64,000 bases of DNA from Pseudomethylobacillus aquaticus (GTDB lineage: Bacteria; Pseudomonadota; Gammaproteobacteria; Burkholderiales; Methylophilaceae): assembly GCF_003730115.1 (NCBI RefSeq), contig NZ_RJVP01000002.1:372001-436000 (forward strand), read 5' to 3'. The position numbers and the translations under genes are program-made. The notes beneath the pieces are model-generated. The model had not been told where the DNA came from and did no database searches. It saw nothing but the letters and a program-made list of their open reading frames with translations. The stretch's first letter is position 1. Each line of letters opens with the position of its first letter. Shown piece by piece: positions 29,814-37,366 of this stretch.

Positions 29814-30659
29814 CTAAGTTTCCGCCTGCCGCAGCTTGCGCGCGGCTTCTTCCTTGCGTACGTCGTCAATCACACGGATCACACTCTTGAGATCGACCGG
29901 CTTGTTGCTCTCACGGAACCGGCCCGTCAGCACAGTCTCAGGCGTCAGATTGCCATGCGCATATAGCGCCCAGATCTCCTTGCCGTACTGGGTGCTCAGT
30001 AACTCAGGTGCAAAGCGGCCAAAATAAGCGCTCAGGTTGTTCACATCACGCTCCAGCATGCTGCTGGCGTGGTTGTTGCCGGCCGCGTCCACGGCTTGCG
30101 GCAGGTCGATGATGACCGGCCCTTCGCTGCCGATGAGGATGTTGAATTCAGACAGGTCGCCGTGCACGATGCCCGCACACAGCATGCGCACCACTTCATT
30201 GAGCAGGGTTTTATGGTGTTTGCGCGCATCCTCGGCGCTGAACTCCACGTCATTCAGCCTCGGCGCGGCATTGCCGTGTTCGTCGGTCACCAGTTCCATG
30301 AGCAACACGCCCTCATAAAAATTATAGGGGACGGGCACACGCACACCGGCAGCGGCCAGGCGATACAAAGCATCCACTTCGGCACTTTGCCAGGCTTCTT
30401 CCTGCGCCTTGCGGCCATACTTGGAGCCCTTTTCCATGGCACGTGCCTGACGGCTGCTTTTTACTTTGCGTCCTTCGGTGTAATCCACACTCTGGCGGAA
30501 ACTGCGCTTGTTGGCTTCCTTGTACACCTTGGCGCAACGCACCTCATCACCACAACGCACCACATACACGGTGGCTTCCTTGCCGCTCATCAGCTGACGG
30601 TTCACTGCATCGATCAAGCCGTCTTCGATCAGCGACTCAAGTCTTTTAGGGGTTTTCAT
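29814..30659 (-). CDS. RIO-type serine/threonine protein kinase
   Basis: A 281-aa atypical kinase. The RIO features are GKEATVYVV with Lys44 in RCAKVYKEANKRSFR, the catalytic loop GIVHGDLSEFNILI (His166, Asp168, Asn173) and the metal-binding IIDLPQAV (Asp185). RIO kinases are known for ribosome maturation in archaea and eukaryotes; the bacterial function is unclear. ATG 30659 (MKTPKRLESLIEDGLID) fits the family; an upstream reading to 30770 adds a spurious hydrophobic lead. A 15-bp repeat array follows the stop. Confidence 0.9.
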   Translation of the reverse strand: MKTPKRLESLIEDGLIDAVNRQLMSGKEATVYVVRCGDEVRCAKVYKEANKRSFRQSVDYTEGRKVKSSRQARAMEKGSKYGRKAQEEAWQSAEVDALYRLAAAGVRVPVPYNFYEGVLLMELVTDEHGNAAPRLNDVEFSAEDARKHHKTLLNEVVRMLCAGIVHGDLSEFNILIGSEGPVIIDLPQAVDAAGNNHASSMLERDVNNLSAYFGRFAPELLSTQYGKEIWALYAHGNLTPETVLTGRFRESNKPVDLKSVIRVIDDVRKEEAARKLRQAET

Positions 30660-30706
30660 AGGGTGGATTGTAGGTGAGTTTGCTGCTTGCGCCCTGAAAT
30701 GTGCCG

Positions 30707-30742
30707 CCAGAAGTGACAAAATAACCAGAAGTGACAAAATAA
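30707..30742. repeat. perfect 18-bp tandem duplication
   Basis: CCAGAAGTGACAAAATAA occurs at 30707-30724 and again at 30725-30742. It lies upstream of the RIO-kinase gene and abuts the terminator of the exported-protein gene. Confidence 0.95.
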
Positions 30743-30766
30743 AAAGGGCCGCATATAGCGGCCCTT
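30733..30766 (-). terminator. terminator of the small exported-protein gene
   Basis: A 9-bp stem (30744-30752 with 30758-30766) has an ATATA loop. On the minus strand it is followed by TTTTTATTTTG. Confidence 0.85.
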
Positions 30767-30800
30767 GCATTTGAGCATGGCTGATTACGCCTAAGCGGTA

Positions 30801-31133
30801 TCACCGCCCTTTGCCACCCATGGAACCCCGGTTGAAGTCCTTGTCGCCCGGCGCGATACAGCGCCCAAAACCAAGGAAGCCGCCCTGGGTGCCATTGGGG
30901 CAGCCCTGGTTCTCCACATATTGCTTGGCCACCTGGTCGGCTTCTGCCGCCTTGCCGGTGTCCACGAATTTCCAGCGTCCGTTGGGCTGCAGGATCACCT
31001 TGTCGCCTTGAGCGGTCACAGCTTCAATGTCCACGCCCGCTTTTTGTTCAGCCCATGCCGGTGTGGCATAGGCGGCACTCAGCAAACTCATCAGCACCGC
31101 CACCGGCATCCACTTCATCACCCATTCTTGCAT
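30801..31133 (-). CDS. small exported protein of unknown function
   Basis: A 110-aa protein with a Sec signal peptide (MKWMPVAVLMSLLSAAYATPAWA, cut before EQK). The mature part has DIEAVTAQGDKVILQPNGRWKFV, a short beta-rich motif I have seen in DUF3157-type proteins, then a Gly-rich tail with two cysteines. ATG 31133 has GGAGAG just upstream; 31118 is an alternative. It lies 37 bp after nasA on the same strand and could be the last gene of that transcript. No function is assigned. Confidence 0.75.
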   Translation of the reverse strand: MQEWVMKWMPVAVLMSLLSAAYATPAWAEQKAGVDIEAVTAQGDKVILQPNGRWKFVDTGKAAEADQVAKQYVENQGCPNGTQGGFLGFGRCIAPGDKDFNRGSMGGKGR

Positions 31134-31170
31134 TGCATCTCTCCACATCTGTCCATGATCGTCGCCTGGC

Positions 31171-33882
31171 TCAGGCCTCGTGCTTGCCATGCAGCTTGAC
31201 CAGCTGCCTCAGCTCCGGCACACAGGAGCCGCATTCGGTCCCGCATTTGAGTTTGGCTTGCAAGGCGGCCAGATTGCCACCCAACTTGATGATGTCGAGA
31301 ATATCAGTTTCTGCCACATCCAGACAGTTGCAGATGATTTTGCCGCGACTGCGCTGACCGCTGGGCGGGCTGCTGAGTGGTGCCAGTGCCCAGCGTCGCA
31401 GTTCATCGGTGAACTGGCCGTTGGCCATCACTTCCTTGAGCCAGGCGGTCGCCAATATCTCGCCGACCAGGCGCACACCGGTCACCTGCTCAGCCTCGAC
31501 CAGAATGCGTTTGGAGATGCCGCGTTTGGCATCGCGGTAATTGAGCATGGGCACCTCGTCGCCCATGCCCAGCAGCAGGTCCAGTTCGGCGATGATGGCC
31601 GGGTCCGGTGTGACATGGTGAGCCGCCCGCAGGATCACCGTCCCTTCCCCGCGTCCGAACAGGCCGCAACTGGCAAAATCAAACTTGGCCAGCAAGCTGC
31701 GCAGTTGTTGCAGCAAGGCCAGATTGGCACCCGAGGTGCGCATCACGGTCATGCGCCAGGGCAGGTCGATCTTCTCGACCTTGACCGCTGCGTGCTTGAG
31801 CTCCGGCTGTTTGGAGGCACGGTCAAAGGCGCTGGGCATCAGCGCATTGACGCCCAGCCCGCTCATGTACTGGCTGCCCCAGTGCATGGGAATGAAGGTC
31901 TGTGCCGGCGCCATGTCCGCCGAGTTGTGCGCGGGCAAAATGAGCGTGCCGCGCTTGTTGCTGACTTTGACCAGATCGCCATGATGGATGCTGCGGCGCT
32001 GCATGTCGTTGGCATGCATGAGGATGGCCGGTTCTTCCACATGGTTGAACAGTTGCGCCACCGTGCCGGTGCGGCTCATGCCATGCCATTGGTCACGCAG
32101 ACGACCGCTGTTCAGATGCAAGGGGTGACGCGCATCGGTCTTCTCGGCGGTGGCGCGGTAGAGGGTGTTGGCAAAGCGCGCCTTGCCATCTTCCTGTTCG
32201 AACACGCCATCGGTATACAGACGTGGTTTGCCAGTGCTTGCTCCGGCCGGGAACGGCCACTGCTGGGGACCTTGGGCATCCAGTAGCGCATAACTGAGGC
32301 CGGTGATATCGAGGTCGCGGCCGCGTGTGGTCTCGCGGTGTTCGTTGAAGACCTGTTCTGCTTGCGTATACGGGAACAGTTTTTCGGCAACCGGAGCCTG
32401 CTCCAGCAAGGCGCCAAGCCGGTGAGCAAAATCAACGGCGATCTGCCAATCCGCACGTGCTTCTGCAGGGGCGGCCAGTGCCGGACGCACATGCGTGACG
32501 CGGCGCTCGGAGTTGGTCACCGTGCCTTCTTTCTCCCCCCAGGTGGTGGCAGGCAGCAGCACATCGGCGAATTCGGTGGTTTCGGTGTCGTGATAGGCTT
32601 CCTGCAGCACCACCAGCTCGGCTTTGCCCAGCGCGTCGCGCACGCTGTTGAGATCCGGCATGGACTGCGCGGGGTTGGTGCAGGCGATCCACACGGCTTT
32701 GATACTGCCATCACGCAGGCCGTTGAACATCTCCACGGCAGTTTTGCCTGGGCGTTCCGGCACGCTGGCTATGCCCCACAGTCGCGCGACTTCGGCGCGG
32801 TGCCCGGCATTGGCCAGATCGCGGTGGCCGGACAGCAAGGTGGCCATGCCGCCGACTTCGCGGCCCCCCATGGCGTTGGGCTGGCCAGTCAGCGACAGCG
32901 GCCCGGTGCCCGGCTTGCCGATCTGCCCGGTGGCCAGATGCAGGTTGATCAGTGCGGCATTCTTGTCGGTGCCGCTGGTGGACTGGTTGAGGCCCTGGCA
33001 ATACATGGACAAGGTGGGTCCGGTTCCGAACCACTGTGCCGCCGTCATCAGGTCGGCTTCCTTGATGCCGCAGATATCGGCCACCATCTTGGGCGTGTAT
33101 TCACGCACCGTGTTCTTCAGCGCGTCAAAGCCGGTGGTGTGCGCCTGTATGTAGCGCGTGTCCAGCAGGCCCTCCCATAGCATCAGATGCAGCATGCCGT
33201 TGAACAGCGCGACATCGGTGCCGGGCAGGATGGGCAAGTGCAGGTCGGCTGCTTCGGCAGTATCGGTACGGCGCGGGTCGACCACCACGATCTTCAGATC
33301 CGGGTTTTTAGCCCTGGCGTCTTCGATGCGGCGATACAGGATGGGGTGCGCATAGGCGGTGTTGGAGCCGGCGATGAACAGACAGCGCGTATGGTCGATG
33401 TCTTCATAGCAGGCTGGCGGCGCATCTGCGCCCAGCGTGGTCTTGTAGCCGGCCACGGCCGAGGACATGCACAAGCGCGAGTTGGTATCGACATTGTTGG
33501 TGCCGATCAGGCCTTTGGCCAGCTTGTTGAAGACGTAGTAGTCCTCGGTCAGCAATTGGCCGGAGATGTAAAAGGCCACCGCGTCCGGGCCGTGCTCACG
33601 GATGATGCTGGCGAAGCGTTCGGCCACATGGTCCAGGGCCTCATCCCAGCTGGCCCGTTGACGTAGCTCGCCGCGGTTGCGGCGCAGTTCCGGGAACAGC
33701 GCGCGTGCATCCGGCTTGGCAGTCAGGTGCAGCGTGGAGCCTTTGGTGCACAGACGGCCGAAATTGGCTGGATGATCCGGGTCGCCACGCACGCCGGTGA
33801 TCTTGCCCGCTTCAGCTTCAATGATGACGCCGCATCCTACACCGCAGTAGCAGCAGGTGCTTTTTGTTTCAGTGACTGCCAA
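31171..33882 (-). CDS. nasA: assimilatory nitrate reductase, catalytic subunit
   Basis: A cytoplasmic molybdenum bis-MGD enzyme (903 aa) reducing nitrate to nitrite. An N-terminal [4Fe-4S] site (Cys10, Cys13, Cys17, Cys45) is followed by the molybdopterin domains, with the molybdenum ligand Cys138 in TNSRLCMSS, and a molydopterin-binding C-terminal region. A BFD-like [2Fe-2S] domain closes the protein (CNC and CGTECGSC). The start is TTG at 33882, directly after the nirD TAA, with GGAG 6 bp upstream. No NADH-binding NasC subunit is encoded nearby, so the electron donor is open. Confidence 0.95.
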   Translation of the reverse strand: MAVTETKSTCCYCGVGCGVIIEAEAGKITGVRGDPDHPANFGRLCTKGSTLHLTAKPDARALFPELRRNRGELRQRASWDEALDHVAERFASIIREHGPDAVAFYISGQLLTEDYYVFNKLAKGLIGTNNVDTNSRLCMSSAVAGYKTTLGADAPPACYEDIDHTRCLFIAGSNTAYAHPILYRRIEDARAKNPDLKIVVVDPRRTDTAEAADLHLPILPGTDVALFNGMLHLMLWEGLLDTRYIQAHTTGFDALKNTVREYTPKMVADICGIKEADLMTAAQWFGTGPTLSMYCQGLNQSTSGTDKNAALINLHLATGQIGKPGTGPLSLTGQPNAMGGREVGGMATLLSGHRDLANAGHRAEVARLWGIASVPERPGKTAVEMFNGLRDGSIKAVWIACTNPAQSMPDLNSVRDALGKAELVVLQEAYHDTETTEFADVLLPATTWGEKEGTVTNSERRVTHVRPALAAPAEARADWQIAVDFAHRLGALLEQAPVAEKLFPYTQAEQVFNEHRETTRGRDLDITGLSYALLDAQGPQQWPFPAGASTGKPRLYTDGVFEQEDGKARFANTLYRATAEKTDARHPLHLNSGRLRDQWHGMSRTGTVAQLFNHVEEPAILMHANDMQRRSIHHGDLVKVSNKRGTLILPAHNSADMAPAQTFIPMHWGSQYMSGLGVNALMPSAFDRASKQPELKHAAVKVEKIDLPWRMTVMRTSGANLALLQQLRSLLAKFDFASCGLFGRGEGTVILRAAHHVTPDPAIIAELDLLLGMGDEVPMLNYRDAKRGISKRILVEAEQVTGVRLVGEILATAWLKEVMANGQFTDELRRWALAPLSSPPSGQRSRGKIICNCLDVAETDILDIIKLGGNLAALQAKLKCGTECGSCVPELRQLVKLHGKHEA

Positions 33883-34194
33883 TTAGAGCTCCAGATACAC
33901 CATGTCGTCTTCGACTTTAACAGCAAAGCAGGCGGTATGGCCTTCATCCGGTTCTTCCGCGTCGCCGCTGACCAGGCTGATCTTCCAGTTGTGCAACGGG
34001 CAGGCCACTTTGTCACCGTAGACGATGCCTTGCGACAAGGGGCCGCCTTTGTGCGGGCACTTGTTGTGCAGGGCGAACACCTGGTCGTCCTCGGTGCGGA
34101 ACACGGCGATCTCGCCTTTGGCGCTGTTGATGACGCGCGAGCCCAGACGCGGGATATCGGCGAGCGGTGTGATTTTGATCCAGTGGTTCATCAT
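33883..34194 (-). CDS. nirD: nitrite reductase (NADH) small subunit
   Basis: A 103-aa Rieske-like protein. CPHKGGPL and CPLHNWKI supply the Cys/His cluster pairs. It partners NirB in six-electron reduction of nitrite to ammonium. Two ATGs are stacked at 34194 and 34191. It is separated from nirB by the transporter and the phosphatase/kinase gene, and abuts nasA. Confidence 0.93.
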   Translation of the reverse strand: MMNHWIKITPLADIPRLGSRVINSAKGEIAVFRTEDDQVFALHNKCPHKGGPLSQGIVYGDKVACPLHNWKISLVSGDAEEPDEGHTACFAVKVEDDMVYLEL

Positions 34195-34200
34195 TCTCTT

Positions 34201-35895
34201 TCAGGAAACAAGCAACAAATAAATCAGTAATACATTCACGACCGTGGACAGCAGCGCGATCCACTGCCATTTGATCAGCCGTGCACGTGCGATGAGTGGC
34301 GTGCGCTGCGGTGGCAGGATGGGCTTGAGTTCGCCTTGTTCCAGCGCCAGCAGTAACTCTTCTGCGGTTTCAAACCGGGCAGCGGGCTCGCGTGCCACGG
34401 CTTTGAGCAGGATGTTCTCCAGCCAGTGTGGAATGTCTGGCCGGTAACGTGTGGGCGGTACCGGTTCACCAAAACGCGGGTGCTGGAACGGCTCGATCTC
34501 GCCATAGGGGTAGCGCCGTGTCAGCAGGTGATACAGCGTGACACCGGCGGCATACAGGTCGGTGGCCACGCTGGCGGTCGGCTCTTCGAACAGCTCGGGC
34601 GCCATGAAGCTGGGCGTGCCCGGGTTATGCATGGCCGGGATATGCGCCATGCCGGTGTTCAGCGCCACGCCCAGGTCCAGGATACGTAAGTGGTTACTTT
34701 CGTCCAGATGCAGATTGGCAGGCTTGATGTCGCGATGCAGGATGTTGAGTCTGTGCAGCGCGCCTAGGCCACGCATCAGCTGTATGCCTAGCCCCGCCGT
34801 TTGGCTGCTGCTGTAGTGATGGCCCTGATCCAGGCGGCGTTGCAGGGTGGCCCCCACATGCCAGCTCATCACGTAATACAGCGCAGTACGCTGTTCCATG
34901 CTGAGCGGCAGCACCTGTGGCACATAGCGTGACACCACGCGGCGTGCCAGCCATTCTTCATTGAGTAGCGCCTGCATGCTGTCGTGGTCCTCCGCCAGCG
35001 CGGGGTGCAAGGTCTTCAATACGCATACCTGGCCACTTTGCTGGTGCCGCACCCGGTACAGCAGGCTGACACGGGATTCGTGCAGCAGCTCCTGCACTTC
35101 GAAGGCATCGATGTGCTCGCCTGCTTTGAACTTGGGCGGCACGGCTAACTGACTTGCAGCAGACAGCAGATCGCTGAGCGAGTCTGCCCCCAGCGCGTCC
35201 ACGCGCACTACCAGCGCCGTGACATTGTCCTGGCTGCCAGCACTGAGTGCGCTCCTGAGTAAGTGGTCGCTGACCATCTGCGGGTTGTCGTACAGGCCTA
35301 GCGCGTGGTGGATGGCTTTCTGACCCAGTGGCTCCCATACGCCATCGGTGAGCAGGGCATAGACGTCACCAGCCTGCATGGCACCTTCGGCATAATCCAC
35401 GGCCAGGTGCTGGTCCAGCCCGACCGCGCGTTTCAACACATGGCGCATGTCCGGCCTGTCCCACACATGGTCCGTGGTCAGCTGAGCCAGTTCGCCGTTA
35501 CGCAAGCGGTAGATGCGCGTGTCGCCGATGTGCGCCATGTAGTAGCGCTGACCACGCAGTACCAGCAACGACAAGGTGGTGGCCATGCCAGCCAGGTCGC
35601 GGTTAGCGGCGGCTTGCGCCAGCAGCCAGCGGTTGGCGGCTGTCAACACCTTGTCCAGCGCGGTATGTACTTCCCAGGTGTCAGGCGTGGCGTAGTAGTC
35701 GGACAGCACGCTGCGTACCGTCATCTCGGCTGCTTCACGGCCACCGGCATTGCCACTGACGCCATCCGCCACGGCCAGCAGTGCACCTTTGCTGGTCAAT
35801 GGCTCGCCGGGTGGCGTGACCACGCCGCAATAATCTTCATTGCGGGCGCGCAGTCCGGTCTGGCTGCTTTGACCTACGCGTATCTTCAAGCTCAT
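34201..35895 (-). CDS. PP2C-type phosphatase / Ser-Thr protein kinase fusion, membrane anchored
   Basis: A 564-aa protein carrying opposing activities. Residues 1-235 form a PP2C phosphatase (ARNED at 17-21, ADGVSG 43-48, HIGDTRIYR 122-130, LLTDGVWE, SQDNVTALVV). Residues 260-525 form a Hanks kinase (Lys294, HRDIKPAN 387-394, DLG 407-409, GTPSFMAPELF). The glycine-rich loop is degenerate (LLHESRVSLLYRV). A single C-terminal helix (about 546-563) should anchor it facing the cytoplasm. It lies inside the nitrate operon between the NarK-type transporter and nirD; Pseudomonas aeruginosa has a comparable kinase among nirB/nirD/nas genes. The substrate is unknown. Confidence 0.9.
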   Translation of the reverse strand: MSLKIRVGQSSQTGLRARNEDYCGVVTPPGEPLTSKGALLAVADGVSGNAGGREAAEMTVRSVLSDYYATPDTWEVHTALDKVLTAANRWLLAQAAANRDLAGMATTLSLLVLRGQRYYMAHIGDTRIYRLRNGELAQLTTDHVWDRPDMRHVLKRAVGLDQHLAVDYAEGAMQAGDVYALLTDGVWEPLGQKAIHHALGLYDNPQMVSDHLLRSALSAGSQDNVTALVVRVDALGADSLSDLLSAASQLAVPPKFKAGEHIDAFEVQELLHESRVSLLYRVRHQQSGQVCVLKTLHPALAEDHDSMQALLNEEWLARRVVSRYVPQVLPLSMEQRTALYYVMSWHVGATLQRRLDQGHHYSSSQTAGLGIQLMRGLGALHRLNILHRDIKPANLHLDESNHLRILDLGVALNTGMAHIPAMHNPGTPSFMAPELFEEPTASVATDLYAAGVTLYHLLTRRYPYGEIEPFQHPRFGEPVPPTRYRPDIPHWLENILLKAVAREPAARFETAEELLLALEQGELKPILPPQRTPLIARARLIKWQWIALLSTVVNVLLIYLLLVS

Positions 35896-35947
35896 GGCAG
35901 GCTGCCCGGGGCGACTTGGTCTGCGTAGCGTATCATCGATGAGCTAT

Positions 35948-37159
35948 TTATACCTTGGCCGAGGTCGCGGCGGCCGAGCCCCAGGTGGTGCGCCAGCGGT
36001 TCTTCACGCCGGTCAACCCAAGGATGGCCAGCACTGCCAGGCCGGAAAAGATCAGCAGGCCGATCTGGTAGCTGCCTGTCATCTGCTTGAACCAGCCCAG
36101 GCTGGCCGCCAGGTAGAAACCGCCAATGCCGCCTGCCATGCCGACCAGGCCGGTCATCACGCCGATCTCCTTGCGGAAGCGCTGCGGCACCAACTGGAAC
36201 ACGGCGCCGTTACCCATCCCCAGCACAGCCATCACCGGAACGGTGACCAGCAGCGCGCTGGTGAGGCTGGGCTGCCCCAGGCTCATGATGACCAGCAACA
36301 CACTGGCCAGACCATACATCAGCAGCAGGGTGCGTATGCCGCCGATACGGTCGGCGATGTAGCCGCCTATCGGGCGTACCAGCGAGCCTGCGAACACACA
36401 GGCCGCCGTGGCATAACCGGCCACCACCGGGCCCAGGTGATACAGATCATTGAAATAGATGGTCAGCGAAGACGCCAGGCCGACGAAACCACCAAAGGTC
36501 ACGCTGTAGAAGAACATGAACCACCAGGCGTCCTTGTCCTTGAGGATGGCCAGATACTGGCTCAGGGATTTGGCGGGAGGCGCATCCGGGCTGTCCTTGG
36601 CATAGATCATGTACACCACCAGCACCATCAGCAGCGGGATCAGTGCCAGACCGAATACATTGTTCCAGCCGAACGCGACGGCCAGGCCGGGGGCGAACAG
36701 CGCCGCGAACACGGTGCCGGAGTTGCCTGCCCCGGCGATGCCGAGCGCCGTGCCCTGATGTTCGGGTGGATACCAGCGTGACGCCAGCGGCAGTGCCACG
36801 GCGAAAGACGCACCGGCCACACCCAGGAACATGCCCAGCAGCAGGGCTTGCTGGAAGTTCTGGATGCCATGCAGCCATGCTGTGGCCAGTGCCGAGATGA
36901 CGATGAGCTGGCCGATCAGGCCCGCCATCTTGGGCTTGATCTGATCCACCAGCACGCCCATGACGATACGCAGCAGCGCACCGGCCAATACCGGCGTGGC
37001 CACCATCAGGCCTTTTTGTGCCGGGCTCAGTACCAGATCGGTGGCGATCTGGACCGCCAGTGGGCCCAGTAACACCCAGACCATGAAACTCAGGTCGAAA
37101 TACAGGAATGCCGAAAACAGCGTGGGTTTGTGCCCAGCCTGCCAGAAACTCTTTTGCAT
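35948..37159 (-). CDS. nitrate/nitrite transporter, NarK-type MFS
   Basis: A 403-aa twelve-helix permease. Family glycine motifs AGAGNSGTVFAALFAPGLA and GLVGMAGGIGGFYL and the arginines in GALLRIVMGVLVD and LVRPIGGYIADR match NarK/NasA porters that move nitrate or nitrite by proton symport or antiport. GAGGAG precedes the ATG. It duplicates the role of the NrtABD system upstream in the same cluster, and may handle nitrite. Confidence 0.92.
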   Translation of the reverse strand: MQKSFWQAGHKPTLFSAFLYFDLSFMVWVLLGPLAVQIATDLVLSPAQKGLMVATPVLAGALLRIVMGVLVDQIKPKMAGLIGQLIVISALATAWLHGIQNFQQALLLGMFLGVAGASFAVALPLASRWYPPEHQGTALGIAGAGNSGTVFAALFAPGLAVAFGWNNVFGLALIPLLMVLVVYMIYAKDSPDAPPAKSLSQYLAILKDKDAWWFMFFYSVTFGGFVGLASSLTIYFNDLYHLGPVVAGYATAACVFAGSLVRPIGGYIADRIGGIRTLLLMYGLASVLLVIMSLGQPSLTSALLVTVPVMAVLGMGNGAVFQLVPQRFRKEIGVMTGLVGMAGGIGGFYLAASLGWFKQMTGSYQIGLLIFSGLAVLAILGLTGVKNRWRTTWGSAAATSAKV

Positions 37160-37310
37160 GACGTGCTCCTCAATATGTAGACCTTACCCCGTCTTGTCTC
37201 GCAAGCGCATGAGGGAGGTGATTCAGGGTGGGTGATGGGTCTTGCACTCACCCATCGTTTAACGGAAGTGATGTGCTTGCCGCAAGCACATCCCACCATC
37301 GCCTGACTGG

Positions 37311-37339
37311 ATTCCGGCTTGCGCCGGAATGACGGTGTG
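37311..37339. repeat. dispersed hairpin repeat, copy 1
   Basis: A diverged copy of a CTGGATTCC...GGAATGACGG element with a short inverted repeat (ATTCCGG with CCGGAAT). It lies between nirB and the transporter gene. Two better-preserved copies occur at 53257 and 53350. It resembles the dRS3/NEMIS-like intergenic repeats of beta- and gammaproteobacteria. Confidence 0.7.
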
Positions 37340-37366
37340 TGGATCTGCCAGGGCATACCATGCTGG

